A program made the translations under genes and the position numbers. Below, piece after piece: positions 31,871-45,000 of a stretch of DNA of 64,000 nt (positions within the stretch are counted from its first letter, which is position 1; each line of letters opens with the position of its first letter). Source of the DNA: Gavia stellata (Eukaryota > Chordata > Aves > Gaviiformes > Gaviidae); contig NC_082599.1 of assembly GCF_030936135.1 (NCBI RefSeq), forward strand, positions 62,966,551 through 63,030,550, given 5' to 3'. The notes under the pieces were generated by a model that worked only from the letters and a program-made list of their open reading frames with translations, was not told where the DNA came from and did not search any database.

Positions 31871-34800
31871 ACAGAGGAGGGGATAGAGGGTCTTCAGTGG
31901 CTGCAGTTTTGATCAGTTTTCTTCCCAGGGGCGCTGGTGCTTTGTGGGCAGAAAACTCTCCCTGGAAGTCCTCCTCCTGAAAGGTCTGTTATGCACTGTA
32001 CCTCCCACCTAATTTTTGATCTTTCTTTAATAAACCTTTTTTGTTGTTGTTGTTTGGGGTGTTTCCCCCCTCTCCAGGATGTGATATGCCCCTGTTTTGG
32101 AGAAAAGCAAGTAAAAGAGCAGAAGCTGGGACAGGACTAGGTAAGTCGGAGGAGTGGTAGAATATCATGGGCAAAAGTGCGTTTGGATGTTGGTCTGCTC
32201 CGAAATTTTCGTACTGGCCTTCCAACTCGCTTGTTACTAATGTGGAGGTGATTGTGAATGAAGAGAGGAGGGGAGAGACAAAGGAGTGGAGGGAGCGAGG
32301 AAGGGCTCAGGGGATTTGCAACATCTCGTGCTGCATTAATCCATTCAGCAAGAGATCCTCCCCACTGCTCCCGGAGCTGTAATGTGCCGCTCCTCTAGTG
32401 TCAGAAGGGATGACTTGCCAGTGACACTGGAGCTGTCGCTCCTCGCCCCTGACTTCATAATTCCCTTGGAAGCCAGGGCTACAGCCTCTCTCTTAAGAAT
32501 GTGTGTTAGAGGTGCGAGTGCACAGGGGCAGCAACGTGAACGGCGGGCAGTGCGAACAGGCAACGTCTCAGTCCATGGACAGGGAACTTGTTATTCCTGT
32601 CTTCTGGTGATGGGATGTCGTGGGCTTTAGCATCTTGCAGAAGGTTGTTCTTGAGAGGATGAGAAACAGGGAAGTGCTCGTCCGTCTTCCTAAGGTGCGG
32701 CATTGGGGAGGCACAGTTGGGCTCCCAGCGTGTGGGAGAATCTGCTTTCATACTAATTAGTTAGTATGTATTAAAATCAATTTGTCCTATCCTGCCCATG
32801 TGAAACCAAAGTGGGGCTGGTCCCCGTGTGGAGCTGCTCCAGGCAATGCTGAGGCAGCCTAGTGACTTCATCCCCAAGGCTTTTCCTTATTTACCTTTTT
32901 GGTTCAGACTTCCCACCTTGTTTCCTGAAGTTTAAGACCCATCCCGAAGACCGTGTTGCCGTAACTGTGGTTTGAAGAATACCCAGTGTTCTTGCAAGTG
33001 GTTGCAGAAATTGTTGAAGTGATGTCCAGCTTCCTCATTCAGGGCTGTTCTGGATGGAGTAGAAGGGGGGGAAAATTATGATTCCTGTCCTGGAGTTTTC
33101 CTGGGGAAGGTTTCCCAAACCCCACATGTTAAGGTTGAAAATTTTCATGGTGGAAATTAATTTACAAATAATCTGGTTCTCCTGAAATCAAGTGCTCTGT
33201 GTTATGCCTCAGTTTTGATGTTTTTCAACGTTGGTGAGTCACTACAACGTTAAAGACATATTTTGGTTTGTGGCACACTTGCTTCCCTCTCAGGCTTTCC
33301 CCTCCTGACCCCGGGCTGTACTTTCCTCCCTGTTACCACCTGCGTGAGGGTCCCTGCGGCAGTGTCCGAGGGAAAGGCTGTGCGGGTTTGTGTGTTGCAA
33401 GCCCTGCGGCTGGCCTGGCCCACAGCGGTGGGTCTGAGCCAAAAGTCTATTTATCGTAAGGCGATGGAGGTGATTTGGGAAAAAAACTCCACTTTTTCAT
33501 GAGACTTGATATGAAATTTTTCCAGGTGTTTCAGGAAAGGAAGTAATTTGAGTTGGAGCTACTGTGTCAAGTATTTCTGATTGGTGAAAGTCTAATGATT
33601 TTCTCGCAAATACAAAACTTTCCCACAAAAAGCTTAAGCTTTGCAGAATATAAAATCTCTGTCAGGAAGATCTTACCGGTTGGTAATCTGCTCCCGCACT
33701 GTGCGTATACACCCTCGTAGCACAGATCGGTTTATTCTATCATTCTGCATCTGCTAGTTGAGCGTTACAATCTCTGTCCAAGAGTAATTGAGCGTGCGTT
33801 TGTAAGATAAGTGTAAGTGACAGTATCACATTTGTGACAGCAAATAACCCTGTCTTGGCCCTATTGCTGGCAGATGGGCCTGTTTGCAGGGAGATGTCAT
33901 TTGAGATGGCAGACACCCTGCTTCAGAACAGGAGTGGTGCATGGTGGAAATGGTGGCAAGCTTTGTTTACTTCTTCATTTCTAAGCCCTGCAGCTGAGTT
34001 CCTACCTTAGAGATGGCAATTCCGGTCGCAGCAACAATGCGGCACAAGGTTCTTGTTCTGGAGGTGCAGCAAGGTCAGTAAGAGACCCAGCCGAGGAGCC
34101 TGTCCGGCCGTCTGGGCCGTCTTTCCCCAGCTGACGGCAGGGTCGTGGCCTTTGACAGATGTGGAGTTGTTGTCGTTGGCAATCAATACCTCCTCTGCTC
34201 AAAGTGTGAGCAGCAGCCAGCCTGCCTCTGTTACGATCCCAGGTGGAGCGGGTCTTTGCAGCTGAGCAGCCGTGCTGTAAATGCAGCTCTACCTCCTGCC
34301 CGGTCTGTCTGGCCATGTCCTGGTCTGGGGCAGGAGCCTCAGTTCACATCTGGGGGGTTTGGGCAGCTGGGTGCAGGCTTTCTGTCCTGGCTTTGGGTGA
34401 GACGTGCTGTGCCGTCGGTTTCAGCCACTCTGTTTTAGTGTCTTGGAGGCTGCACCCCCACGAGCCAGCCCCGTTCAAGAGCAAACGTGTGCAGGTCCGT
34501 GCATCTGGACTCTGCTCTCCTCGCCTGTCCTCTTGCAGTGTGGAGGAAGGTTACTTTAATAAAGTGAGAAGCCTCTTCCATGGCTTAGTCTGCTCCTCTC
34601 TGGTTATGCCCAGGGATGATCTCCAGGGACTCCACTCTGCAGGGACCTCTCTCCCCATGTCTCTGGCTTCTTGGTCCTTTGCTTTCTTTCAGGAGATGCA
34701 GCTGAACCAAGGCGTCTGGTCCGTGCGAGCGGCAAGTCAGGGGGAAATAGGAGTTACCGGCAGGGCTGAGCAGCTCTGTGGGGTTGGGAGGAGGCTCAGA

Positions 34801-36000
34801 CCATTTGAGGGCAGCGCAAAGCCCGATGTGCAGGGAGCCAGGGCTCACACGTGCCTCAGACTGACCTGCAGCAGTGGGGCAGGACAGGGGTCCCTCTGAG
34901 CCCCCCTCATACAAATGCCTGCTGCTGGAGAAGGTCCAGCTCAGTCGCTTGCCCCGTGCCTGGCACACTCACCTCCCAGGACTACCAGAGCCCTCAGCAG
35001 TGCTGGTGCCCAGGGAAACCCCCAGCACCTCGGCCCTTGCTGGTGCCCCCTCCACAGCAGGACTGTCCCCAGGCCTGGTGTTCCACCCAGTCAGGGGCTT
35101 GACTCCCTCTTCCAGCTCCAGCCCCACCTCTGTCAAGGAACGTGACTGTGCAAGGCAGGAGCACGTGTTTGAGCAATCTTTGCAGGGTCTTCAGTTAGGA
35201 ACACACGGATGGTGGGACCCCCGGGACAGGGGACCAGAGGCTTACATGGGCTCACAGCGGGGCCAGGGTGCCCAGCAGCCTGAGGGATGAAACTGCATCT
35301 CTGCTGGTGGGCTCCCTGTGTGGAGCTGCCCCTGCCCCACGCAGATGTGCCCAGGCCCGCCGGGGCTGGGGAGCAGCACCAGTGGGGCCTGTGTTAGTGG
35401 GCAGGGGTCCGATGGGCCAGCCAGAGCCCTCTGCTACACTCTGTCCCTCTGCTCAGCCCCTGAGCCATAGCTGACCCTTTAAGATCCCCCGACATTCCCT
35501 ACTTGTCCCCCAGTGCCACCCTTCTGCCCCCTGACCACAGCCCTCTAAACTGCTGTGCCTCCCTTGGTTCTCCCCACCCATCCTCCAGTGCCCCCTACTC
35601 CCCCCAGTGCCCCCCTTTTCCCCTGATACCCCCCCACTCTGTCCCTGGGCAAGTGCTGTGGGGGGGCCCAGCATGGCAGGACACCGGGGAGGGCAAAGCC
35701 TGCTGTGGTGGTATGGTCAGGGTGTTCCCTGGGCTGTTCCCTGCGCCAGCCCTTGCTGGTGCCAGGGGTGGTCGTGCCGTGGTGGGAGGGGTGGCAAGGG
35801 GATCCCCATGGGCAGTGGGAGGGCACGGCCCCAGGACCCCATGGGGAGACCCCTGCTCTGGGGTCTGTCCCGGCATGACTGCGTTGTGCCCAGCCCACGA
35901 AGATCCGGGAGGGGCCATGCAGCTGGCAGCCCCCAGCCTCGGTGTCACCCACATGTGGTCCCGCCAAGCACAAGGGTGCCATCGGTGGAAAAAAGATACA
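31871..36000. other. Intergenic sequence, no supported gene
   Basis: Plus-strand AATAAA hexamers occur (for example near 32029). 34790-35990 is moderately GC-rich. No exon-like frame with good splice sites and protein-like content was found on either strand. Confidence 0.4.
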
Positions 36001-36027
36001 CTGCCCTTTAGGCATCTTGTGCTGAGC

Positions 36028-36033
36028 TTTATT
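36028..36033 (-). terminator. Polyadenylation signal of the MROH gene
   Basis: AATAAA on the minus strand, a few bases after the likely stop codon (TAA at 36039-36037) and overlapping an alternative stop in another frame. Confidence 0.6.
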
Positions 36034-36036
36034 TAA

Positions 36037-39000
36037 TTAACTCCTTGGTGCTGGCTGGAGACAGGTATCGTGGAGAGACTCCTCTAGCGCCTGCTTCACT
36101 CGCGGGTCCTTGTTGTGCTGCAGTCCCAAGAGAGCTGGAAGGACACAGGCAGTGCTGTGGGGACCTGGTCCTGGCCAGGCGCTCCCCTGTCTGCTCCGCT
36201 CCAGGGATCTTCCCACAAAAACAGACGTCCCAAGGAGCCGGATCTCACTAAAACCCTCTGAACCCTTCCTTCCCCACCCCCTGCCTTACCTCAGCAAAGA
36301 AGGCTGTAGCTGTCACCCGCAGCTTAACTGAGCAGGAATCCAGCCATGGGAAGAGGGTCTGCTTCAGACAGGGTGACAGAAGCCCAGCATGGACCAGGAC
36401 GCTGCGCAAGGGAGCACAAGCGAGGGACACACAGTTACCCAGGAAGGCCAGGTTGCCAAAATTCATGTACACCAATGCAGATACTATTCTTCAGCTCAGG
36501 ACGGCTTCCCAGGCATGCTGGAAGGGTCCTGCAGGCATTTCCCTGGGCACAGCCCCGCAGGAGGCAGCCATGTGCATCCCTGCGACTCTTACCTGGTCAG
36601 GAGACGCACCCCATCAGAATGGGTCAGGGGGTCTTCAAGGAGAGCCCACGCTGCCCGATTCATGAGCAGCCGCATCCACTTCTCTGCCATGCATTTGCCT
36701 AGCACCAACTCTAAAGCCATAAGGAAAACCCTGGCAAAAGAAACAAAACACAAACCCAGTCAAAACACAGTCAAACAAAACAAGAAAAAAATCAAAACAG
36801 CAGCAGCACCACAAAACCAAAGAAAGATCAAATCACTGCAGCTTAGGGGAAGATTTCTCTTTAGCAGAGCTAAATACCCCGGGAATGATGCTTCGTAGAC
36901 TGCAGCTAACGACACTGGCATTTTCATCATGCCCCAAACCCACTGAAGCAGAAGAAACTCCACGCCCCTGGACTGACTCCATGCTGGAGAACCAAGGCAA
37001 CACCTAATACCTCTTCCCACCAGCATTTTGTGAAGAATGATGCCATTGCCCGCAAGAGTCACGCTCCCCCCCGGTGGGGGTCCGCTGAGGGAGTGCAACG
37101 CTATTGTGCATGCAAGGGTATGCAGAAGGCAAGATGACAGCCGTCCACAGCACGAGCTGCCTCAGACCTTCCTGCCTGGGAGCTGGGGTTTCCCCATGAA
37201 GGAGCAGAAGTAAACCCAACCATGACGAGCAGTTTGCTCATCTAGGAAGCGGGGCAGGCAAAGCCCTCCCTCAACCGCACAAAGGCACGTGCCTTGGCGA
37301 GGGGAACCGAAGCCAGCCCCTCCATCTGCCCCTTCGGCTCCTTACCTGCACGGCTTCTCCTCAAGCACCTGGCCCTTGAGGAACAGTTGTCTTCCACCTT
37401 CTCCCAGGGGGGAAAGCAGCCGCTCCTCGCCCAGGGTTTCGCTGGCCCACCTCAGGAGGCTGGGAAGGAGGTGGGGAAGCAGCTGCCTGAGCTCCTCCGT
37501 GCTCCTCAGGGCAAGCACCACTTCGGAGATGGCACGGGTGATCTGCAGAGAAACGTGACCAAGAAGCCCCTCTTCAGGCAAGGCCTTTTCCCACCAGCCT
37601 GGTTCCCCTGCCTGCCTGGGGCAGGGGGGTTACTGTCCGCAATTGTCACTTCTGCGACAGCCTTGTGGCTCAGGAGCACAACACTGTCCCAGCTCCCCAC
37701 ACTGCTTGAGGCTGGCCCAGCACAGCGCCCTGGGAGTCTCCAGGGGCATCTGCAAAGGGCACCTGACTCCCCCTTTTCCGAAGCAGGAGTTACAAAGCAG
37801 ATGCAAAGCTACAGAAACGTGTCTGCCATTGAACGTACCATCAAAGTCTCCAGAGCAGTCTCATGGTTGTGCCACTCACAAGCGGAGGAGTTGGTCCCCA
37901 GGCAGTTGTTTCGTGCTCTGTTTAGTTTCTCCACTAAGCACCTCAGGACCTGAATCCCAATGGTGCTTCTCCCCAGGCTCCTCCACAGCTCCACCATGTC
38001 ACTGAAAGGGAACAGATGTTCACCCCTGAGCCCGTATCTTTGCAGTCCTGCAGTGCCCTCAAACCTTCTCCTCCTCTGCAATGGGGCTTACAATGCCCCA
38101 GTCACGGCAGAGACACAAGCACGCAGTCTTGCAACACTCAAGACAGCTCAGGCAGAAAAAAGACCTGCTTCTCAACTGGGCCACCCCAGTGCACGCAAGC
38201 TGTGGGGTCTCTGTTTGACTACAGTGGGGAAGTGGCTGGTGCACGTACCTGTCCATGGGCAGACCTTTCCGGAGGAGACTGCTGATGACGGGCTCCAGGT
38301 GAAAGTGGGCGAGGAGAAACACGGCCCAGAGCAGGAAGGGCCTGTGGGTGCTCTGCCGCATGTAGGTGCAAAGGGTCTTCAGGATTTTTGGCACCTGAAT
38401 GGAAATGGAGGAGAAAGAAGGGCTCGGTGCATCCTTTACCCCCTCCTGCGGGGCCCAGACACAGTCATTCAGCACAGGAGCAGTGCCTGCTCCCGTGACA
38501 CAGAGTCCAGACCTAGCTTGAAACCTCACCCCTTCCACCCTGCCTGGCCCTGGCTCACGTCTGGAGCTGGGTGTGCTCTTGGCAACTGTGCACACGTACG
38601 CACACATGCACGTGCTCACACGCACAGACTCAGTCACTGCATGTGCCTGGGCCCAACCGTACGAGCAGCTGCGTGCCCTTGTGCACACAGAGGACACGGG
38701 CACGTTTTACACCCAACGCTTGAAGAACTCTCCCCACATATGTGTGTAGCGATGCAAGAGCAAAACCAAACACGCTCTTTGAGACCCTGAAGACGCCTTG
38801 CAGGGCCTCTGCAAGGGCACCTGACTCCTTCAGCAGCCCCTTGGCTCGACACACAGGTGGCATTTCTTGAGCCTGTGCCAACTGCACAGGGTGTCGTTAA
38901 ACAGCCAACAGGAGCAAAGACAAAGTCAAATGGGAAAAAGGTCGCCTTTACCTCCTGGACTATTTCCTTCCTGCATTCCACCAGGAAGATGAACACCCAC

Positions 39001-42000
39001 TTCCATAGTGGCTTCACACACATGGGTGTGACGTGCAGCAAGCTGGGCAGGACCGCAGTCAGAAAGTCCGTAGCCTGCGCTGGAGGGATGCACTTGCAAA
39101 CAGCCTGGAGAGAAGTCAGGAACAAGAGAGACCATGTCACAGCTCTGCTCCAGCAATTCAGAATGGAAAGGAAACTTGACAGAACTGTTAGTTCGGCAGT
39201 CGTGCAGGGGGCAATCACTTTTTCCTCCTGCTATGCATACAGTGCTCTTCACATCTGATGCAGCTACCCGATTGGGAAGTGTCGCCCCCCATGTTGTTTG
39301 CTTATTATGTACCAAATTTGTATTCTGACAAGAGCAATCACACACGCACACATATACGGTATCTGCTCCAGCATGCCTAAAGGACAGTCTTGTCTCAAAG
39401 CCTCCTGCTACTTGCTAACAACAGCCATCCTGGACAGCTTGCTCTGGAGACAGCGAGGGACGCTGGAGGGGAGCAGGGAGATGTGCAGGAGCCCAGGAGC
39501 TGGGCCCCCACACCGCTCTTTTGGGGCCAGTTACCTTTGCTATTTTGGCGCAGGTCTGCACGGCGTCTGGGCTGTTCAGCTCCTCACCAAGGCACCTGAT
39601 CTCATCTGCCTGAGGCACCACCTCCATGGTCCTGGCTGGAACAAACACCAGAAGAAAAGGGGAGTCACGCCCACAGAAACCCAACCTCTGGCCCTAGATA
39701 CTGCTAAAGGAGAACCCAGGGGGTGGCAGTGAAAGCCACAGGGAAACCCAGGGCCCTCCTGAACTCAGTGCAGCAGGATTTCCCGAGCCCGATAAATGGC
39801 TGACAAATCCCAGGCTGGAAAGAGCCCTCTTCCTCCTTGAACCATTTGTTGGGGCTTCAGGGTTTCAGCAGCTACTGGCCTCTGATCCCAGCAGCTGTGT
39901 CCCCTGTTCCCACACAGGCCACCATCGTCTCTGGGAGGCAGGAAACCTCCCCGTGACTGCCTCAGCACAGGCAGACCCTGCTGCCTGAAGAGGAAACGGT
40001 TCAAACACAACCCTTTGCGGCACGCCCCGGGCCTGCAGTTCAGATCCCTCTTCCCTGCCCAGTTTGCTCTGGGCAGCAAATTCGTTTCCTCTCTTGTGCT
40101 CGGCAGGAGATTTCTTCCCTGGCGGCGATGAGTTTGGATAGTTTGCCTGGGGAGCTGCCTGTCTCTCCAGGCTCAAGGCAGGGAGCAAGGGGGAAGGCAC
40201 CCTCTGGAATGTCAGGGGCTTCATCCGAGCGAGTTGTCTGACCACCCTCTGTCTCTCCTGGAACGTGGAGGGGGGCAGACATGGAGGGGGACAGTCCCCA
40301 GCATTGGTGGCAATGTCCTGCTCTCAGACAGCAGTGGGGGATGGCCCTGACCAACCGCACACATGCGCTGCGGAGGTGGGACTCAGCGACCCTCTCCCAG
40401 GGATCCTTCCTGACATGTCCAGGGAGGCAGAGGGCTAACAGGGTGGGGGCACAAAACCAGCCAAGCACGTTGCCTCCCGCTTCCCTCCTGGGGACAGGGC
40501 CTGGCCCTGCAGGATCCCAGTGGTGCCAGGCCAGGAAGGGAGGGAGGATCAGGCTGAGCAAGGCTGGGAAGCGCCCACTCTCCTTACCTTGCATTTGGAG
40601 AAGGTAGCCAAGGCAGACCCATGCCCTCTGGCGGGACGTGGCCAGGCAGTCGCTGGTCAGAGTCGCCAGCAATCCCACCAGGGAGCCGAACCGCTTGCAA
40701 GGACGTCCTCTCTGCAGGGGAGAGCAGCAGGAAAAGGGTCGCAGGCAGCCCCAGCACCCGCTCGCCTCTATCGCCCATCCTGCTCCCTGAGCAGCGACCG
40801 GGCAGAGGGGCAGGCAGAAGGGCTGCCCCGTAATCCCTGGAGCCCCAAAACCCAGCACCCAGTTGGGCAGGGCTCCCTTCTGGGGCCATGAATGATGGGA
40901 AAAGGGCGCCAGGGCACGCGGGGGGGCTCTACTCACCATGAGCTCGAATCGCTCCTTGCAAGCTCCCAGCACGTGGGTGCAAACCTGCAGGGCTCTCTCC
41001 CGCTCCCATTCTTTGGCTGAGGTGAGCCAGCCCTTCAGGACCTGAGGCAGGGTGCATCTCTCTCACAACAGGCATCTTTCTCTCCCTGAGATCCCTCTCC
41101 AACTCCCTCCTTCTCTGGCCCCTTCCCAGTGCCCCACCGAGCACTGGCACTGCTGCCTCCACTGCCTCGCTCCCTCCAGCCGCCTCTGCCCTGAGCCTGC
41201 TGTTGCTACCCTGCCGGCGTCTCCCCACTCCAGCCTTCCTCCAGGCTGCTCTCAGCCAGCTCAGGGCTGGCTCTGGGCTTTCCCTCCATCAGGGCCCACT
41301 GCTCTGCCTGGCCAGAGGCTGCAGTGGCCGGGCGCTCCCGTCCCCCAGCTCAGCCCCTGGCCCCGGCCAGACGCACAGCCTCAGAGTGAGGAGCCAAAGC
41401 CCCACGTTCCCGCAGGAAAGGTATCCACCTCCTAACACCCTCTAAGGCCTCCACTCTCTGCCCCTGCAACACTTTCCCTCTTGCCTCATGGCTACTCACA
41501 TGGATCACGTCATCAAAGCAGGCAGAGGTCACCTCTGCCTCCAGAAAGGTCTCTAGGAGATGGCCCAGATCTTCCACGCATCTCCTGTGCAGAAGCTGAA
41601 AGCAGGAAAGCAGAGCTGAGGTTCTGCATCATGGGGGCTGCCGGGGCGCACTGAGGGGGGATCCTGACCCAGGGGTGGGCAGGCACTGGCCGGCGGGTAC
41701 CTGCATGTTCACAGCTGCCCTCACTGTCTTCCTGCCCTTTTTCATCCGCTCCTTGGAAGGACAGGACAAGACAGTCTGGCAGCACACTGCCAGCAGCTTG
41801 TGATTTTCCTCCCGCCTCAGAGGTGGCCTCAGCTTGCTGGCCAGAGGAAAAAGGAAGAGAAAACACAAAGGAGATTTACTGTCTCCAGAGTGGCTCAAAC
41901 CACACCTGGGTTCCTCCTAATCGAGGACCCCAAATCCAACACCCCCGCCCACGCCAGCGAGCACTGCCTTCAGCGCCAGCAATTCCTGCCTCCTCCCAGG

Positions 42001-45000
42001 CAGCAGGCAAACCCCTGCTCCCAGGTTAAGGAACCCCGGGGGCTCCCTTCCTGTGGGAGACACCCGACATGGGGGACACCCTCCCACTCCACAGCCCCAG
42101 CAGCTCCCGGCCCCATGCTCAAGGCCACTGGGGCTGCCCCAGCCAGCTGGGATGGGGCACACTGGGAGTCCCCACAGCCCGGGGAACAGACCTCACCTCA
42201 ACTCCTCCAGGGCCTGGAACACTCCATACACCAGGGAGTCCCAGGGCTCCCCCTTGATCCAGTCCTGCAAGTCCCAGAGAGAGAAGCACAGAGTTGGCAG
42301 GGGCACGGGACAGCCCTCCCGCCTCCCCTGGGGACACGTTCTGCTGCCAGGCCTGGGCAGACACTGCCCCGGCACCCCCACGCATCCCCAAAGGCACCAC
42401 AGGAGGGCCCCTGCTCCCCAACCACAGCCACCCAGCACCAGCACTCAAGAGCCCCACCAGCTCCGGACACAGCTCCAGGAGCTCATGTGAAGCCCAGAGA
42501 GCATCGTGCCTCTGGGGTAAGGAGTCCAATGGCACAGCCCAAAACTCCCCCGTGCGACCGCCCCGGCTACAGGCACTCACCAGCAAGGTCCACGTTGCCT
42601 CCTGCTTTAAGGACAGCTCAAAGCTGCCGCAGTTGCCCACAGCCTGGATGGCACAGCTGACCTCGGTGATGCTCTGCACCAGGGCGAGCTTGAGCTGCAA
42701 GTCCTGAGGCCAAAGAGAGCAAAGCACCCCTTCAACTCTTTGAAGGGCTGAGAGGTGGAAGAAGAGCATGGGCAGGGGAAACCCATGGGGGGCTGGATCT
42801 GGATGTTGAGGACAAACCCTTCCTTGGGAGATCTTTAGAAAGGGACCGTCCACCTCAGTGCACCCCAGCCCCAAGGGGCTGGAGCTGGGACACCCAGGCA
42901 TCCCTGCCCTGTGTGCCCCATGCTCCTACCCTCTGTTTAGCTCTGGAGAGCCGCAGGATGTTGCCCACGATTTCTTTATCCACGCGGGTGAGCAGCTGCT
43001 CCTTGGGGGCACGCAGCGCAATGCCGCTGTAGGTGCGCATCAGAGCAGCACGAATGGCCTGGGCGCTCTCCATCTTCTGCCACCGCTGGACCTGTGTCAA
43101 CAGAGATGCCCTGAGAGGTCAGCCCCGGGACTCTGGCAGGCTCCTGCGGCAGGCCCTGCCCTGCACCCTCACCAGCTCCTTGTTTCCCTGGGCACCTCCC
43201 AGCAGCTCCCCAAGCCACTCCTCAAGCTGCGAGTTCCAAGGCCAGAGGTTGTTCCCATCCCACAGCTTGGGATCTCGCATGGGGATGGGGATGAGATGCA
43301 GCCAGCATCGCACACACTGCTGGCTCTTTTACCACTGATTTGAGAGGTCGAGGAGCTGCCTGGAACCTTTCTGTGGAAAGGTATCTGACAGAGCCTGTCA
43401 CGGTCCTGCTCAGACACGCAGCCCGTGCTCGTCAGGGGTGCAGATGAGCCCACTCTGCTCACCTCCCCAGGCCAGGCTGCACCGCTCTCTCTGTAGGGCC
43501 CTGCCCTGCCCTGAAAGGCTTCCCCACAGCCCCCAGGTGGGGAGCAGAGCCAGCGAGACTTCACCAGGCTCCTGCTCTTGGCCCTCAGCTTTGGGGAAGG
43601 GTCAGAGTGTCACACCGTGCCCACCCCCTTGTCGCCAGCTCCTGCTGAAGTTAAGTCAGGGGCAAGGTGGCTGCAGGCAAGCAACCGCTGCAGCTGCCCC
43701 AGCTGGGTGGCTCTGATCCACCCGGTGTCAAACCCCCTCCTCTCCAAAGACACCTCAGGGGCCCCAATGTCAGGACGTCCCCTCTGAAACAGAGGTCTCG
43801 GCTAGCTCTTACACGAATGCTTATCTCAAGGCAGCTGCCACAACTTGGCTGCTGCAGGTGTAGAAGTGAAAGAAGGCCAAAAAAGGAAAGCCAAACAGGG
43901 AAACCCTGGCTCCTTTACCTTCCAGCCCATGGAAGTCTGATAAAACCAGCCTCTGGTGAAAGCGGTGGAGAACATGTTCACCGTGTCCAAGACCAGATGG
44001 AAGTGGCTCTCAGCCGTGTGGGACACAACAGAAACCATTCCCTGCAACCACAGAGAAACAGGGAGTTGGCTCCAGCCCAGGCACTCGGCCATGGCCAGCA
44101 ACAACAGCCAGGCAGGACGTTGCAGCAAGGGGAAAATGGCAGCAAGGGGGAAACTGAGGTCTGGAGCAGCCCTCCCTCTCCCCCAGGAACAGGCAGGGGA
44201 TGCACAGGACATGAACATCACCTCACCTGGGCTTCAGACAGCTGCACAGGGTTTGTCTCCTGCAGGAACCTCAGCACCTGCCCTTGGACGTGTCTGAGAT
44301 CCCGACAAGCTGCCAGCACTGTCCCAAGGGCCTTGTACAGGAAAAGCTGAAAGAGAAGAGGCCACGTCCGAGATGTGGTCACGGCCCGACCTGTCAGGAA
44401 AGGTCTGGCCCCAGACAGACCCGACCACCCCTGGTGGTAGCCAGCCACTGCAGTAGCCCAGGGAGGCGCATTTTGGGGGCAAGAGAAGGGGAAGCAATGA
44501 AAACCGCCTGCGTGGGCAGAGCCCCAGCCCTGGCGCGGGGCAGGAGACACACCTTCTCCCAGGAGCCGGGGGCAGAGCTGCCCAGCTGCTGGCTCAGCTC
44601 CTGGCTCAGGCCCATGGTCCAGGCCCTGTCCTCGATGGGCTCCAGCGACGCTCGCAGGAACTGTGGGGAACAGAGAGGAAGCGAGTGTTCCCCTGCCCTT
44701 GGCCAGGATGCTTTCTACGCTCGCATGTCCCGGGACACTGCTGGGGGGAGCTACTGGGAACGGCAGACTCTTCCCCTGCCCCACCCAGCCCTCTTTTCAC
44801 CAGCCTCCCTCTTCCCCTAACACCTCAGGCGAGACCCTCCCGGCATGCCAGACATAGAGGAGGAGGCAGTGCTAAGGCGTGTGCCACAGCGATAGAGGGC
44901 ATTAGCCATCAGCCGTGGCACGTGCGCAGACAGCAGCTCCTCTGAGCGGGCAGGCACCTACTGCGGGGGGAGGCACAGGGCACTCAGGAGGTGCCCCCAA

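Noticed and set aside
38630-38887. Extra MROH exon between exons 28 and 29
   Set aside because: Exon 28 (phase 0) joins exon 29 directly with a sensible family sequence (IVQEVPKILKTL), and this frame lacks a matching donor and acceptor.
39865-40245. Extra MROH exon between exons 26 and 27
   Set aside because: Exons 26 and 27 already join in phase (LQMQARTMEVV). The frame here is low-complexity and lacks convincing splice sites.
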